A DNA stretch of 64,000 bases from Hyphomicrobiales bacterium. GTDB lineage: Bacteria > Pseudomonadota > Alphaproteobacteria > Rhizobiales > Rhizobiaceae. This document shows positions 44,073 to 53,293 of the stretch, piece by piece; the first letter of the stretch is position 1; each line of letters begins with the position of its first letter. Below the pieces are notes generated by a model. That model saw nothing but the letters and a program-made list of their open reading frames with translations, had not been told where the DNA came from and made no database searches. The position numbers and the translations under genes were made by a program. The stretch is taken from NCBI GenBank assembly GCA_900468285.1, contig UBTF01000012.1:1-64000 (forward strand). Direction: 5' to 3'.

Positions 44073-46636
44073 CAGACGGCCGGCTTGCCGCCGATGGCGC
44101 CATTCTTGGCATCGGCCTTATCGTCTTCGGCATCATTGCCAGACGGGCGCAGCTTGAAGGCAATCAGCACCGGCGCAGCAATATAGACGGAGGAAAAGAC
44201 GCCGATACCGACACCAAACAGCATGGCGAAGGTGAAGGAGCGAATGACTTCGCCGCCGAACAGGTAGAGCGCAAGCAGCGCCAGCATAACGGTAAGACCG
44301 GTCAGGATCGTACGCGAAAGTGTCTGGTTCAGCGAAACGTCGATGATCATCGAAAGCGGCATCTTCTTGTAGCGACGCAGGTTTTCTCGAATACGGTCGT
44401 AGATGACCACCGTATCGTTCAAGGAGTAACCGATAATCGTCAGAATGGCCGCGATACTGGTGAGGTTGAATTCGATCCCTAAGAACACGAACAGGCCGAT
44501 GGTGAAGACCACGTCATGAACCATCGAGATGATGGCGCCGAGCGCGAACTGCCATTCGAAACGCACCCAGATATAGGCCATGATGGCGACCATGGCGAGC
44601 GCAATGCCGATGGTGGAGGTGAAAGTCAGATCGCCCGAAACAGCCGGACCGACCACTTCAACGCGGCGGAACTCGTATTTATCCTCAAGCTCACCACGCA
44701 CCAGCGTGATTGCAGACTGTTCGGCATTCTCGCCGCCTTCCTGCGCCTGAATGCGGATCAGCACATCCTGCGCCGTTCCAAAGCCCTGCGCCTGGATTTC
44801 ACCCAGATTCAGCTGGCTCAGGCGATCACGGATATCCGCGATATCGGCATCGCCCTGCTTAGCCTTGACCTCGATAACGGAGCCGCCCTGGAAATCGATG
44901 CCGAGGTTCAAGCCCTTGGTCGCAAAGCCGCCGACGCAAGCGAGCATGACAATTCCGCTCAAGATGAAGACATAGCGACGATAGCGCATGAAAGGTATGT
45001 CTTTGCCATCGAAAATCGCGGTGCGAATTCCCTTTGGCAGAACCTTCGGACGGCTGCGACGAACCCACACACCAAACATCCACGCGGTCAGCGTGTAGGC
45101 GGTGAACACGGTGGTAACGATACCCACGGCGAGCGTAACCGCAAAGCCCTTGACCGGACCCGTACCCATGTAGAACAGAACGCTGGCAACGATCAGTGTT
45201 GTGATGTTCGCATCCATGATGGTCGCAAAGGCTCGGGTAAAACCGCTCTCTAGCGAAGAAATCAGCGGCTTGCCGCTCCTCACCTCTTCACGAATACGCT
45301 CGTAGATCAGAACGTTGGAGTCGACCGCCATACCGATGGTCAAAACGATACCGGCAATACCCGGCAAGGTCAGCGTCGAACCGATGATACTGAGCACGGC
45401 CAGCAGCATGACGATGTTGACGATCAGCGCGATGTTCGCCAGCAGGCCGAAGAAGCCGTAGAAGACAAACATGAAGATGACGACGGCGGCGGCACCGATG
45501 CCGCTGGCCATCAGGCCTGCATTGATAGAGTCGCTACCAAGGCTTGGGCCAACGGTGCGTTCTTCAACAACCGTCAGCGTTGCCGGAAGAGCACCTGCAC
45601 GCAGCAGAACTGCGAGGTCATTGGCACCCTGAACCGAGAAGTTGCCGGAAATCTGGCCGGAACCGCCGATGATAGGTTCGCGGATCACAGGCGCGGAAAT
45701 GACCTGATTGTCGAGAACGATTGCGAAAGGCTTGCCGACATTCTGCTGGGTGGCCTGCGCAAAACGCTGCGCGCCACGGCTGTCGAAACGGAAGGTGACG
45801 ACGGGTTCATTGGTCTGCTGATTGAAACTGGCCTGCGAATCCACGAGGTTGTCGCCCGAAACCAGTGCCCGGCGTTCTACCAGATAGGGGACCGGCGGAT
45901 CGTCCTGCGAATAGAGGATTTCCGACGTTGCCGGAGGACGACCGTTCAGGGCTTCCTGGACCGGCATGGACGTATCGACCATGCGGAAGGACAGCTTGGC
46001 CGTCTGGTTCAACAGCGACTTCAGGCGCTGCGGGTCCTGCAGACCGGGAACCTGAACGATGATGCGGTCCGAACCCTGACGCTGGATGAGCGGCTCGGTC
46101 GTACCGACTTCGTCGACGCGGCGGCGAACGACTTCGATCGACTGGGACACAGCCGAAGACAGGCGATAATTGATTCCCTCATCCGTCAGATTGAGGCGCA
46201 GGAGATTGTCGCCACCATCGCTCATCGTCACTTCCGTGATCGATGTGCCGACCAGAGTGCCCGAAGAGACAGGCAGCACGACATCCCGCAAGGCCGTCTT
46301 TGCGGCCTCGTATTGGGCGGGGTCGCTGATGCGAACCTGAATCTGCTGGCCGTTTCCAGCAAGGCCGGAATAGCGGATATTTGCGTCTCTCAACTGCGTG
46401 CGCACATCGCCCACAATGGTTTCGAGACGTTCCTTCACGATGTCGGAACGCTCGATCTTGAGCATGATGTGGGAGCCACCCTGAAGGTCGAGACCTAGCG
46501 TTACCTTATTGTCCTTGTACCAGGAAGGCATACCCTCCAGCTGCTTGTCGGTGAACAGATTAGGAGAAGCGATGAACACGCTTATCAGCACGGCAAGCCA
46601 GATAAAGGCTGTTTTCCAGCGGGAAAAATGAAGCAT
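44072..46636 (-). CDS. secDF: Protein translocase SecD-SecF fusion
   Basis: This 854-residue membrane protein uses the proton gradient to pull proteins through SecYEG. The SecD half has the N-terminal helix, the DLQGGSHIMLKIE motif, the large P1 periplasmic domain, and IGMAVDSNVLIYERIREE. The SecF half begins near residue 540 with LGIDFQGGSVIEVK and carries a second set of six helices with GYSLNDTVVIYDRIREN. The fusion into one chain is common in rhizobia, unlike the split genes of E. coli. It starts 62 bases after yajC and overlaps the next gene by one base. Confidence 0.97.
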   Translation of the reverse strand: MLHFSRWKTAFIWLAVLISVFIASPNLFTDKQLEGMPSWYKDNKVTLGLDLQGGSHIMLKIERSDIVKERLETIVGDVRTQLRDANIRYSGLAGNGQQIQVRISDPAQYEAAKTALRDVVLPVSSGTLVGTSITEVTMSDGGDNLLRLNLTDEGINYRLSSAVSQSIEVVRRRVDEVGTTEPLIQRQGSDRIIVQVPGLQDPQRLKSLLNQTAKLSFRMVDTSMPVQEALNGRPPATSEILYSQDDPPVPYLVERRALVSGDNLVDSQASFNQQTNEPVVTFRFDSRGAQRFAQATQQNVGKPFAIVLDNQVISAPVIREPIIGGSGQISGNFSVQGANDLAVLLRAGALPATLTVVEERTVGPSLGSDSINAGLMASGIGAAAVVIFMFVFYGFFGLLANIALIVNIVMLLAVLSIIGSTLTLPGIAGIVLTIGMAVDSNVLIYERIREEVRSGKPLISSLESGFTRAFATIMDANITTLIVASVLFYMGTGPVKGFAVTLAVGIVTTVFTAYTLTAWMFGVWVRRSRPKVLPKGIRTAIFDGKDIPFMRYRRYVFILSGIVMLACVGGFATKGLNLGIDFQGGSVIEVKAKQGDADIADIRDRLSQLNLGEIQAQGFGTAQDVLIRIQAQEGGENAEQSAITLVRGELEDKYEFRRVEVVGPAVSGDLTFTSTIGIALAMVAIMAYIWVRFEWQFALGAIISMVHDVVFTIGLFVFLGIEFNLTSIAAILTIIGYSLNDTVVIYDRIRENLRRYKKMPLSMIIDVSLNQTLSRTILTGLTVMLALLALYLFGGEVIRSFTFAMLFGVGIGVFSSVYIAAPVLIAFKLRPSGNDAEDDKADAKNGAIGGKPAV

Positions 46637-46698
46637 TTAGGTCTCGGTCAGGGTTGGGTGTCAGAACCCAGGCTGCGTTAGCCGCAACCTGCTTATTG

Positions 46699-47055
46699 TT
46701 ACTTGGTGTTTGCAGGGGCTTCGGTTTTCACCGGCTCACCCTTGACGCGCACTTCGGCGATATAGGTGCGCGATGCACGAACCTTCACGCCTTCGGCGAT
46801 TTCGACTTCCAGCTCGTTATCGTCGATGACCTTGGTCACCTTGCCGACGATGCCGCCGCCGAGAACGACCTGATCACCACGGCGAATAGCCGTCAGCGTT
46901 TCCTGACGCTTCTTCAACTGCGCCCGCTGCGGACGGATCAGGAAAAAATACCAGACCACCATAAGCGGGGCAAACAGGAAAAGCATCTCAAGGCCAGACC
47001 CGAGAGCGGAAGGGGCAGCTGCCGCGTCCTGGGCAAAAGCTTGGCTAATGAACAT
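46699..47055 (-). CDS. yajC: Preprotein translocase accessory subunit YajC
   Basis: A 118-residue protein with one N-terminal membrane helix (about 23-41, LEMLFLFAPLMVVWYFFLI) followed by the typical RPQRAQLKKRQE segment and a small beta-rich domain (GDQVVLGGGIVGKV). It associates with SecDF. It heads the operon, with AGGAG shortly upstream of its ATG. Confidence 0.95.
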   Translation of the reverse strand: MFISQAFAQDAAAAPSALGSGLEMLFLFAPLMVVWYFFLIRPQRAQLKKRQETLTAIRRGDQVVLGGGIVGKVTKVIDDNELEVEIAEGVKVRASRTYIAEVRVKGEPVKTEAPANTK

Positions 47056-47116
47056 AAAGAACTCCTCAGATTTTCGGGCGCAGTCTTAGCCACTGGCCGG
47101 CTTTCAAGCCGCCGGA

Positions 47117-47144
47117 ATATAGTTGCGATCCCCTAGAATGCAAC
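47117..47144 (-). promoter_or_regulatory. Likely promoter of the yajC-secDF operon
   Basis: On the minus strand GTTGCA, 16 bases, then a perfect -10 CTATAT. It lies about 62 bases upstream of yajC. Confidence 0.45.
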
Positions 47145-47288
47145 AGACACGGACAGTCCGCCGTACCGTTTCCACGCCTCATAACCTTTCAAGGCGATAA
47201 ACACCATGCTAACCCGCGTAAATTCTACTGTAGCGCCCGCTTCATACAAGATGGATCAGACGTTTCAGTTCGTGCTGGAGACGACAAG

Positions 47289-48161
47289 ATGACATCGGAC
47301 GAAACAAATCTGGCTTTGCTTTCCGAAGTACGCCGCCTGGCGGCAGCCCTGGAACGTCTTGCTGGCCCTGCACCCGCTGTAAATGACTGGAACAGCGCGG
47401 ATTGCTTCGTCTGGGTGCCGGTCAATTCCTGGCTTCAGCCCGTCGCACGGCCCAACCGCGTTGCGCTGAAACTCATTCGTGGTGTCGATCATGTTCGCGA
47501 TATCCTTCACGAAAACACCCTGCGGTTCGCAGAGGGCTTTGCCGCAAACAACGTGCTTTTATGGGGTGCGCGCGGCATGGGTAAATCATCGCTCGTCAAA
47601 GCCGTTCACGAAGACGTGCGGGTGGCGGCTGGCGTGCCGCTGAAGCTGGTGGAAGTCCACCGCGAGGACATTCACACCCTGCCAGCTCTCATGGACATCC
47701 TGAAGACGTCAGACCAGCGCGTCATCGTGTTCTGCGACGACCTGTCCTTTGACCACGACGACACCGCCTACAAATCGCTGAAGGCAGCACTGGATGGCGG
47801 CATAGAAGGTCGTCCGGACAATGTCCTCTTCTACGCAACGTCGAACCGCCGACATCTCTTGCCGCGGCACATGATGGAGAATGAGCAGTCGACAGCCATC
47901 AATCCCTCGGAGGCGGTCGAAGAAAAAGTATCGCTGTCCGACAGATTCGGGCTTTGGCTCGGTTTTCACAAATGCAGCCAGGACGACTACCTTATCATGA
48001 TCGATGGCTACGCAGACCACTTCGACCTCGGATTGGACCGCGAAACCCTGCATCACGAGGCATTGCAGTGGGCAACGACGCGTGGCGGTAGGTCCGGTCG
48101 TGTAGCATGGCAATATATTCAGGATCTCGCGGGACGGTTACGTAAACGCCTGGACAGGTAG
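47289..48161 (+). CDS. DUF815 family AAA-like ATPase
   Basis: This 290-residue protein has a Walker A motif GARGMGKSS (93-101) and a Walker B-like VIVFCDDLSF (145-154), in a DUF815 P-loop domain (about 62-255) resembling AAA ATPases. It has N-terminal helices. A specific substrate is not known. It diverges from yajC across about 230 bases. Confidence 0.87.
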   Translation: MTSDETNLALLSEVRRLAAALERLAGPAPAVNDWNSADCFVWVPVNSWLQPVARPNRVALKLIRGVDHVRDILHENTLRFAEGFAANNVLLWGARGMGKSSLVKAVHEDVRVAAGVPLKLVEVHREDIHTLPALMDILKTSDQRVIVFCDDLSFDHDDTAYKSLKAALDGGIEGRPDNVLFYATSNRRHLLPRHMMENEQSTAINPSEAVEEKVSLSDRFGLWLGFHKCSQDDYLIMIDGYADHFDLGLDRETLHHEALQWATTRGGRSGRVAWQYIQDLAGRLRKRLDR

Positions 48162-48358
48162 GATTTCACGCCCGCCACTTCTGAGGGGCGGCGCGCTCAG
48201 ATGCAGCGCCGTCGCAAATGCTTGAAATAGAAAGCGATAATTGCCTCAGAAAGACGCTCGATCTAAATTAGTATTTCCTAGTCAGCGGCGGAACTAACGG
48301 ACAAAATTTCCGTTGTGATGGCACACGCGATCTCGCGTTGCTTCACAGGAGATCAATA

Positions 48359-49258
48359 ATGACTGATCAGACAATATATACATCGTCCACAACAGGCGTT
48401 CGCGCTCCTGTCATGCGGGATTCGATTACCAATATTTCTTGGGGTGGTGTTTTCGCCGGTGTGGCGATTGCCCTTTCACTTCACCTGCTTCTCAATCTTC
48501 TTGGTCTGGCCATCGGTGCAGGCGTTATCGACCCGGCGCAGAATGACACGCCAACGGCGGCATCGCTGTCCACCGGCTCTGTCATCTGGATGATTGTCAG
48601 CGGCATCATTGCAGCCTTCGTCGGCGCTTATGTCGCCAGCCGCATGTCTGGCCGAGTCGTACGCTCCACGGGCGCCCTGCACGGCCTGACCACATGGGCC
48701 GTCACCACGCTCGTCGTCTTCTACATGCTGACCACTTCGGTCGGTGCACTGGTCGGTGGTGCATTCTCCGGCGTGACCAGCGTTTTTTCGGGCGCAGGTT
48801 CGACAATTGCTACGGCAACCACTGCTGCAGCGCCTTCGCTAGCCAATGCCAGCAACCCTGTTGCAACGATCGAGCAGCGAATTCGTGAAGCAAGCGGCGG
48901 CAACGATCCGCAGGCTCTGCGTGATGCCGCGGTCAGCGCCGTTCGTGCAGCCCTGACAGGAGATCAGGCCCAGGCAGAAGATGCACGCAACCGTGCAGCA
49001 GACGCTCTTGCTCGCGCCCAGGGAATTCCTGTCGATCAGGCCCGCCAGCAGGTCACAGACTATGAAAACCAGTACAAGCAGGCTGTAGAACAGGCCAAGG
49101 TCCGCGCTACCGAGGCTGCCCAGGCAACAGCGACTGCCGTATCGACTGGTTCCTATGTTGCATTTGGTGCACTGCTTCTTGGTGCGGTCGCCGCTCTCTT
49201 TGGTGGCAACATGGGTGCTGCCCATACCGAAAGCCGTCGCGAAACCGTTGTTCAGTAA
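48359..49258 (+). CDS. Four-helix membrane protein with a soluble loop
   Basis: This 299-residue protein has membrane segments at about 27-50, 70-95, 105-135 and 265-290, with a long Ala-, Gln- and Asp-rich loop between the third and last that is mostly helical (RDAAVSAVRAALTGDQAQAEDA). Similar proteins are annotated PhnA-like or YrzE-like, without known function. ATG 48359 follows CAGGAGATC. The frame start at 48338 is less likely. A terminator follows. Confidence 0.72.
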   Translation: MTDQTIYTSSTTGVRAPVMRDSITNISWGGVFAGVAIALSLHLLLNLLGLAIGAGVIDPAQNDTPTAASLSTGSVIWMIVSGIIAAFVGAYVASRMSGRVVRSTGALHGLTTWAVTTLVVFYMLTTSVGALVGGAFSGVTSVFSGAGSTIATATTAAAPSLANASNPVATIEQRIREASGGNDPQALRDAAVSAVRAALTGDQAQAEDARNRAADALARAQGIPVDQARQQVTDYENQYKQAVEQAKVRATEAAQATATAVSTGSYVAFGALLLGAVAALFGGNMGAAHTESRRETVVQ

Positions 49259-49280
49259 GCAATCCATCTGACAGAAACAG

Positions 49281-49311
49281 AAATGCCCGCGGTCGACGCG
49301 GGCATTTTTTT
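49281..49311 (+). terminator. Terminator after the membrane protein gene
   Basis: An 11-bp stem (AAATGCCCGCG with CGCGGGCATTT, loop GTCGA) is followed by a T run, shared with the converging lipocalin gene. Confidence 0.9.
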
Positions 49312-49329
49312 GACTTCAGGCTCGTTTTT

Positions 49330-49860
49330 TTAGAACTCCGGGAATTCCAGCTTGCTGGTATCGTAACCCAGATCCTTCGCTTTCTTCACCATCACCGCCA
49401 GCTTGGCTTTAGAGGGCACGCTCCGTGCGTAGATCCAGAGGTTTTTCATGTCTGGATCGGAACTGATGAACCAGCTGCGGTCCGGCGACTTGTATCTGAC
49501 CCAATAATTGAATGTAATGAACAGAGGGTACCGGACTTTCAGCTTCGCATTGGTTGCCTTGTAATCGCTGATTGTCCCTATGCCCTCGACGGTCTTCAAC
49601 TCTCCCTGCGGTGAGCCCTCGCGACAGCCATCCTGGACGGCGATCTTATTGGGTGCATCGCCGGGTTTGTAGATGGTGAAGCCTGCAACGCAACCATCCG
49701 TTAGCCACATGGGGGTACGCCCGATTTCCAGCCACTTGCCGGTGTAATGCGACATTTCGGTGCGAACGACGCCGGTTTCCGCCTTGGCTTCGTCGACGAG
49801 GCAGGCGCTGAGACCGCAGAAGGCCAAGGCGGCCGCAAGCGGGCGAATGAATGTTGTCAT
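49330..49860 (-). CDS. Bacterial lipocalin, predicted lipoprotein
   Basis: This 176-residue protein starts with a signal sequence holding a lipobox LSAC (C20) and then the lipocalin motif YTGKWLEIGRTP. The later NYWVRYKSPDRSWFISSDPD and LWIYARS segments match Blc-type lipocalins, which bind lipids at the outer membrane. A cleavage by signal peptidase I after AKA is an alternative to lipidation. ATG 49860 is chosen because it starts the signal peptide; the frame extends 36 codons further up. Confidence 0.82.
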   Translation of the reverse strand: MTTFIRPLAAALAFCGLSACLVDEAKAETGVVRTEMSHYTGKWLEIGRTPMWLTDGCVAGFTIYKPGDAPNKIAVQDGCREGSPQGELKTVEGIGTISDYKATNAKLKVRYPLFITFNYWVRYKSPDRSWFISSDPDMKNLWIYARSVPSKAKLAVMVKKAKDLGYDTSKLEFPEF

Positions 49861-49951
49861 GGTTAATGCTCCGCAAATTGTATTTGCGTAACAACTCCCG
49901 TTTTGCAAGCAGGTTGCATGGCGCCAGTTCAGGAAAGCGTGTTCTGGGGCG

Positions 49952-50395
49952 TCACGAAGCCTGTTCACGCCCGTCCGGATATTCTGCCGGTCCCTTTATC
50001 TCCAGCATATTGCCAAACGGGTCATAAATATAGAAGGAGTGACCCATGCCCCTCGCCCCGCCATGCATCGCTTCCCGGTGAATGGCCACACCATGATTTT
50101 CAAGATGCACCCGCAGGGCATCATGCTCGAATGGTCCCGTCGCTATACAGATATGATCAACATTGCGACCGCCAGCCACAGGCGGCGCAGCCTTCTGCCC
50201 GCCGGGATGCGTGATATCCCACAAGACGATGAGCGATGCGCCGCACCATACTTGCTCCATGCCCAGGGCGGGATAGGAATAGCCCGGTCGGCAGCCCATG
50301 ACCTCATGATAGAAACGAAGGGCCTTGCCCATGTCGTCCACCAACAGAACGACGTGATCTATACCAACAAGCGAAAATGGTGCGGCTGATGTCAC
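49952..50395 (-). CDS. VOC (glyoxalase/dioxygenase) superfamily protein
   Basis: A 147-residue protein with two beta-alpha-beta-beta-beta units. Likely metal ligands are His in GIDHVVLLV, His in NVDHICIAT, and Glu in FGNMLEIKGP near the C-terminus. Substrate unknown; such small proteins act as isomerases, dioxygenases or resistance factors. It lies upstream of the lipocalin gene on the same strand, 91 bases away. Confidence 0.82.
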   Translation of the reverse strand: MTSAAPFSLVGIDHVVLLVDDMGKALRFYHEVMGCRPGYSYPALGMEQVWCGASLIVLWDITHPGGQKAAPPVAGGRNVDHICIATGPFEHDALRVHLENHGVAIHREAMHGGARGMGHSFYIYDPFGNMLEIKGPAEYPDGREQAS

Positions 50396-50559
50396 TGATC
50401 TCTCCTCCGGAATGCCGGATGCTACAATCGCCGTAACGAGCGTTCCGTCAACTGCGAAACTGGACCGACGAATGGGAGGGAGAGCTCGTCAGCTATTCGC
50501 AGACACATTCGGCCAATTCTTGGCAGCGGCATAAGAATAACGAGGAGAGAATGGAGAAG

Positions 50560-50634
50560 TGGTACGCCCTAGGGGAGTCGAACCCCTCTTTTCAGAATGA
50601 AAATCTGACGTCCTAACCGATAGACGAAGGGCGC
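50560..50634 (-). tRNA. tRNA-Glu (anticodon TTC)
   Basis: 75 bases on the minus strand with encoded CCA, acceptor GCGCCCT/AGGGCGT (first pair G-U), anticodon loop TTTTCAT giving TTC, and T loop TTCGACT. It decodes GAA/GAG. A G-U first pair is also known from other alphaproteobacterial tRNA-Glu. Confidence 0.95.
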
Positions 50635-50657
50635 GTAACACTTGCGGTGTGGCGCCC

Positions 50658-50686
50658 TTATAGTCAGAGCTTTTTGATACCGCAAG
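50658..50686 (-). promoter_or_regulatory. Promoter of tRNA-Glu
   Basis: On the minus strand CTTGCG, 17 bases, CTATAA, about 24 bases upstream of the tRNA. Confidence 0.65.
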
Positions 50687-51116
50687 CGGGAAAATGCACC
50701 TTTTGACAAAAAAATGACGGAGCCGCCCATACGCCCTGAAAAACAAGGATTGTTCATTCAAAACAGGAGCTTATTTTGTATGTGAATTAGCGATAGGTTG
50801 GCGCGACGTCCTGTTTCGAGCCTTATTCGCGAGAGATTCTGCGCGCTTTTCATCTACCGATCCCTACTGGCAAAAATCCTGAAAGCGCTTGCTGGACATG
50901 GCAACCGAGCAACTGCAGCGCATGGGTTAATCCACGAAGCGCGGCTCCAAGAGAAATCATCTACAACATCAGGAATTGAAAAATTAGATTCCGTGAATAC
51001 ATTCCGTCGCGCATCGCCACGGAATTGCTTTGTTTGAAGTCGATTTCGTTTCCCGTTGAATTTCAAAACGATCCGTCACCATCCGGATCAGGACAGAGAC
51101 TGAGAGACGCCCGCTG
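50687..51116. other. Intergenic region before the diguanylate cyclase
   Basis: 430 bases with no supported gene. Short open frames exist on both strands without a Shine-Dalgarno or protein-like composition. No strong hairpin was seen. Confidence 0.5.
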
Positions 51117-51974
51117 ATGTCAATTCTGCAACGCTCACTGATTGCCAAGATTTTTCTCGTTTCTTTCCTGAGTGTTCACGTCCCTCTGATCGCCCTGGTC
51201 GTTTATCTTCTAACCGGCCTTGACACCGGCCCGGTCTCCATTTTCACATTGATATTGGTTGCCACTGTTGTCGGCACGGGGGTGTGCCTGCTGGTGATGT
51301 GGCGGTTCATCAGGCCGCTCCAACATCTGGCAGCAGCCTTGCAGAAATATCCTGACGACAAGTGCGTTCTCAAACTTCATGCGCCCGGCAAGGATGAGAT
51401 CGCCGTGGTGACGGACGCGACCAAATCGATTCTCGTACAGCTGGAAGAACTGACAAAGAAGCTGAAGCATCAGGCCACCACGGACTTTCTGACCGGCCTG
51501 GGCAACCGCCGCTCGCTGACCGAGCAGGTTCCCGGATTGCAGTCCCGTGCCCAAAGGGCGGGCGAGCCCCTCTCAATGGTCCTGTTCGATCTCGATAACT
51601 TCAAGATGATCAATGACGATTACGGCCATGATGTAGGCGACAACGTCCTGATGATCGTTGGGGAGATCGTGAAGGACTCTCTGCGCCCTTACGATCTCGC
51701 CTCGCGCATTGGCGGCGAGGAGTTCTGCATCATCTTGCCCCGCACGTCCGGTGAAGCGGCGCTGAAGATTGCCGAGCGCCTGAGGGCTGCGTTTCAGGAG
51801 TGCTATCTCGAACCCCTCCCCAAGGGACGCATCACCTGCAGCTTCGGCGTTGTCCAGGCCGAAGCTGACGAGCGTTTACAGCAATTGTTGCGTCGCGCTG
51901 ACGCAGCCCTTTACCGCGCGAAGGAAACGGGTCGAAACCGCGTGATCGGTGCCTTTGCCGACAAAAGCCAATAG
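51117..51974 (+). CDS. Diguanylate cyclase with HAMP-like region
   Basis: This 285-residue membrane protein has two N-terminal helices (about 8-33 and 41-66) enclosing almost no periplasmic loop, a short HAMP-like linker (about 65-120), and a GGDEF domain. The active-site motif is GGEEF (199-203). The allosteric inhibitory site RxxD (R190, D193) stands exactly five residues before it, as in PleD. It should make cyclic di-GMP, with product inhibition. The sensor input is unclear, as there is no sizable periplasmic domain. Confidence 0.92.
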   Translation: MSILQRSLIAKIFLVSFLSVHVPLIALVVYLLTGLDTGPVSIFTLILVATVVGTGVCLLVMWRFIRPLQHLAAALQKYPDDKCVLKLHAPGKDEIAVVTDATKSILVQLEELTKKLKHQATTDFLTGLGNRRSLTEQVPGLQSRAQRAGEPLSMVLFDLDNFKMINDDYGHDVGDNVLMIVGEIVKDSLRPYDLASRIGGEEFCIILPRTSGEAALKIAERLRAAFQECYLEPLPKGRITCSFGVVQAEADERLQQLLRRADAALYRAKETGRNRVIGAFADKSQ

Positions 51975-52107
51975 AGGGCCACTTGGCTTTTTTTGCGCGG
52001 CAAGGCGGGAAACAATCCATAGAAAGACCTCCCGCCCTTGCCTTTCTGGCGATGTTGCCGCTATTAGCCAAAGCCATCGACAATTTTGACCAGATGGTAG
52101 ACGCCCC

Positions 52108-52605
52108 ATGTCCCTTCCCGATAAAGCCTTTCCCGTCTCATGGGATCAATTTCACCGTGATGCCCGTGCTCTGGCATGGCGTCTGGCTGGCCTGGACCAG
52201 GAGTTCACCGCCATCGTCTGCATTACGCGCGGTGGCCTTGTTCCCGCAGCGATCATCTCGCGCGAATTGAACATCCGCCTCATTGATACCGTCTGCATCG
52301 CAACGCGCCATGATTATATCAATCAGGGTGAGACGCAGCTCTTGAAAGGCATCTCTCCCGAATTGCTGGAAAAGGGCGGCGAAGGCATTCTCGTCATCGA
52401 CGACCTGACCGATACCGGCAAAACGGCAATCGAAGTGCGGGAAATGCTGCCCAAGGCTCATTTCGCCTGCGTCTACGCCAAGCCCAAGGGCGTGCCGACC
52501 ATCGACACCTTCATTACAGAAGTCAGCCAGGACACGTGGATCTATTTCCCATGGGATCTCGGCTTCACTTATCAGGAGCCGATTGCAAAGGGCTCTCGCG
52601 GCTAA
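52108..52605 (+). CDS. gpt: Xanthine phosphoribosyltransferase
   Basis: This 165-residue salvage enzyme converts xanthine, guanine and hypoxanthine to nucleotides with PRPP. The PRPP-binding loop [14 protein letters not shown] is at 94-107. The segment [18 protein letters not shown] (38-55) is the typical first part of the family. Length matches E. coli Gpt. It starts 133 bases after the cyclase and ends before a terminator. Confidence 0.93.
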   Translation: MSLPDKAFPVSWDQFHRDARALAWRLAGLDQEFTAIVCITRGGLVPAAIISRELNIRLIDTVCIATRHDYINQGETQLLKGISPELLEKGGEGILVIDDLTDTGKTAIEVREMLPKAHFACVYAKPKGVPTIDTFITEVSQDTWIYFPWDLGFTYQEPIAKGSRG

Positions 52606-52640
52606 ATGCCGTTTTTCTGTACCACCATAACCGTTTCAAC

Positions 52641-52664
52641 GGCTGCCTTCGGGTGGCCTTTTTT
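52641..52664 (+). terminator. Terminator after gpt
   Basis: GGCTGCC-TTCG-GGTGGCC stem (two G-U pairs) with a stable TTCG loop, followed by six T. Confidence 0.85.
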
Positions 52665-52879
52665 ATGTCCGTTTTTCAAAAATTGTCTCGTCGACATGAA
52701 AATCGGCTTCTGTGGAAATCACCCTTCTGTTGCTTGTACACAACACTGAAATTTTGCGCGAAAAAAGAAGATAGTCGCCTTCCGCAACGTGAGGACGTCG
52801 GCTCAAATATGGTTAAAATTGATCCAAGTTACTGAATTTTATAATGCCTTTTTCTTTCCCCGTTTTCCACAGGCGCCCC

Positions 52880-52895
52880 ACACAATATCTTGTGG
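52880..52895. promoter_or_regulatory. NrdR-box-like palindrome 1
   Basis: ACACAATATCTTGTGG closely matches the NrdR operator consensus (ACAC-tATATAT-tGTGT type) found upstream of ribonucleotide reductase genes. A CTTGAC -35-like sequence follows at 52920-52925. Confidence 0.5.
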
Positions 52896-53124
52896 TTAAT
52901 AAAGCCCTTCAAACTAGGCCTTGACGGAATCACCTCATATCCCGCAATGTAATGTCATGTTGCGGCGGCAATGGAATCGGGTTTCTCACCACAGGTTCTT
53001 TCCAGTTTCAGTTCACGCGTTTGCCTGCGTTCCGGCCATGAGGGGGTGGAACGCAATCGGCTGTCTGTGAACGGAAATATGTTGCCAAAACAAATGCGGG
53101 ATATATGGCGACAGCAAACTGTTA

Positions 53125-53140
53125 ATACTATATATAGTAT
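53125..53140. promoter_or_regulatory. NrdR-box-like palindrome 2 overlapping a -10-like CTATAT
   Basis: ATACTATATATAGTAT is a perfect 16-base palindrome containing CTATAT (53128-53133). It resembles a degenerate NrdR box. It lies about 150 bases before the nrdJ start, and a repressor here would block a promoter using that -10. Confidence 0.4.
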
Positions 53141-53293
53141 GCTTGCAGCCGAAATCACCACGAGATAGAGGAACGACATCCATGGATGATCGTTTCAACT
53201 GCGAAAGACATCAACCGGCTGCGCGTACGAGGCGCGAAGCCGGAGAGAATTTTTGCGCCCTGGCCCTGGGCGCCCAAGACGAGGATTAAGACA

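Larger units (their letters stand above)
52665..53293. other. Long leader region upstream of nrdJ
   Basis: About 630 bases without a supported gene. It holds the two palindromes listed separately, an inverted repeat CCGCAA/TTGCGG at about 52942-52967, and AT-rich stretches. I looked for a cobalamin riboswitch (B12 box) and found none convincing. Confidence 0.5.

Noticed and set aside
50798-51037. 79-residue frame before the diguanylate cyclase
   Set aside because: No Shine-Dalgarno and atypical composition.
52665-53293. Cobalamin riboswitch upstream of the B12-dependent reductase gene
   Set aside because: No clear B12 box or paired-stem pattern was found by reading. A covariance-model search would be decisive and was not possible here.
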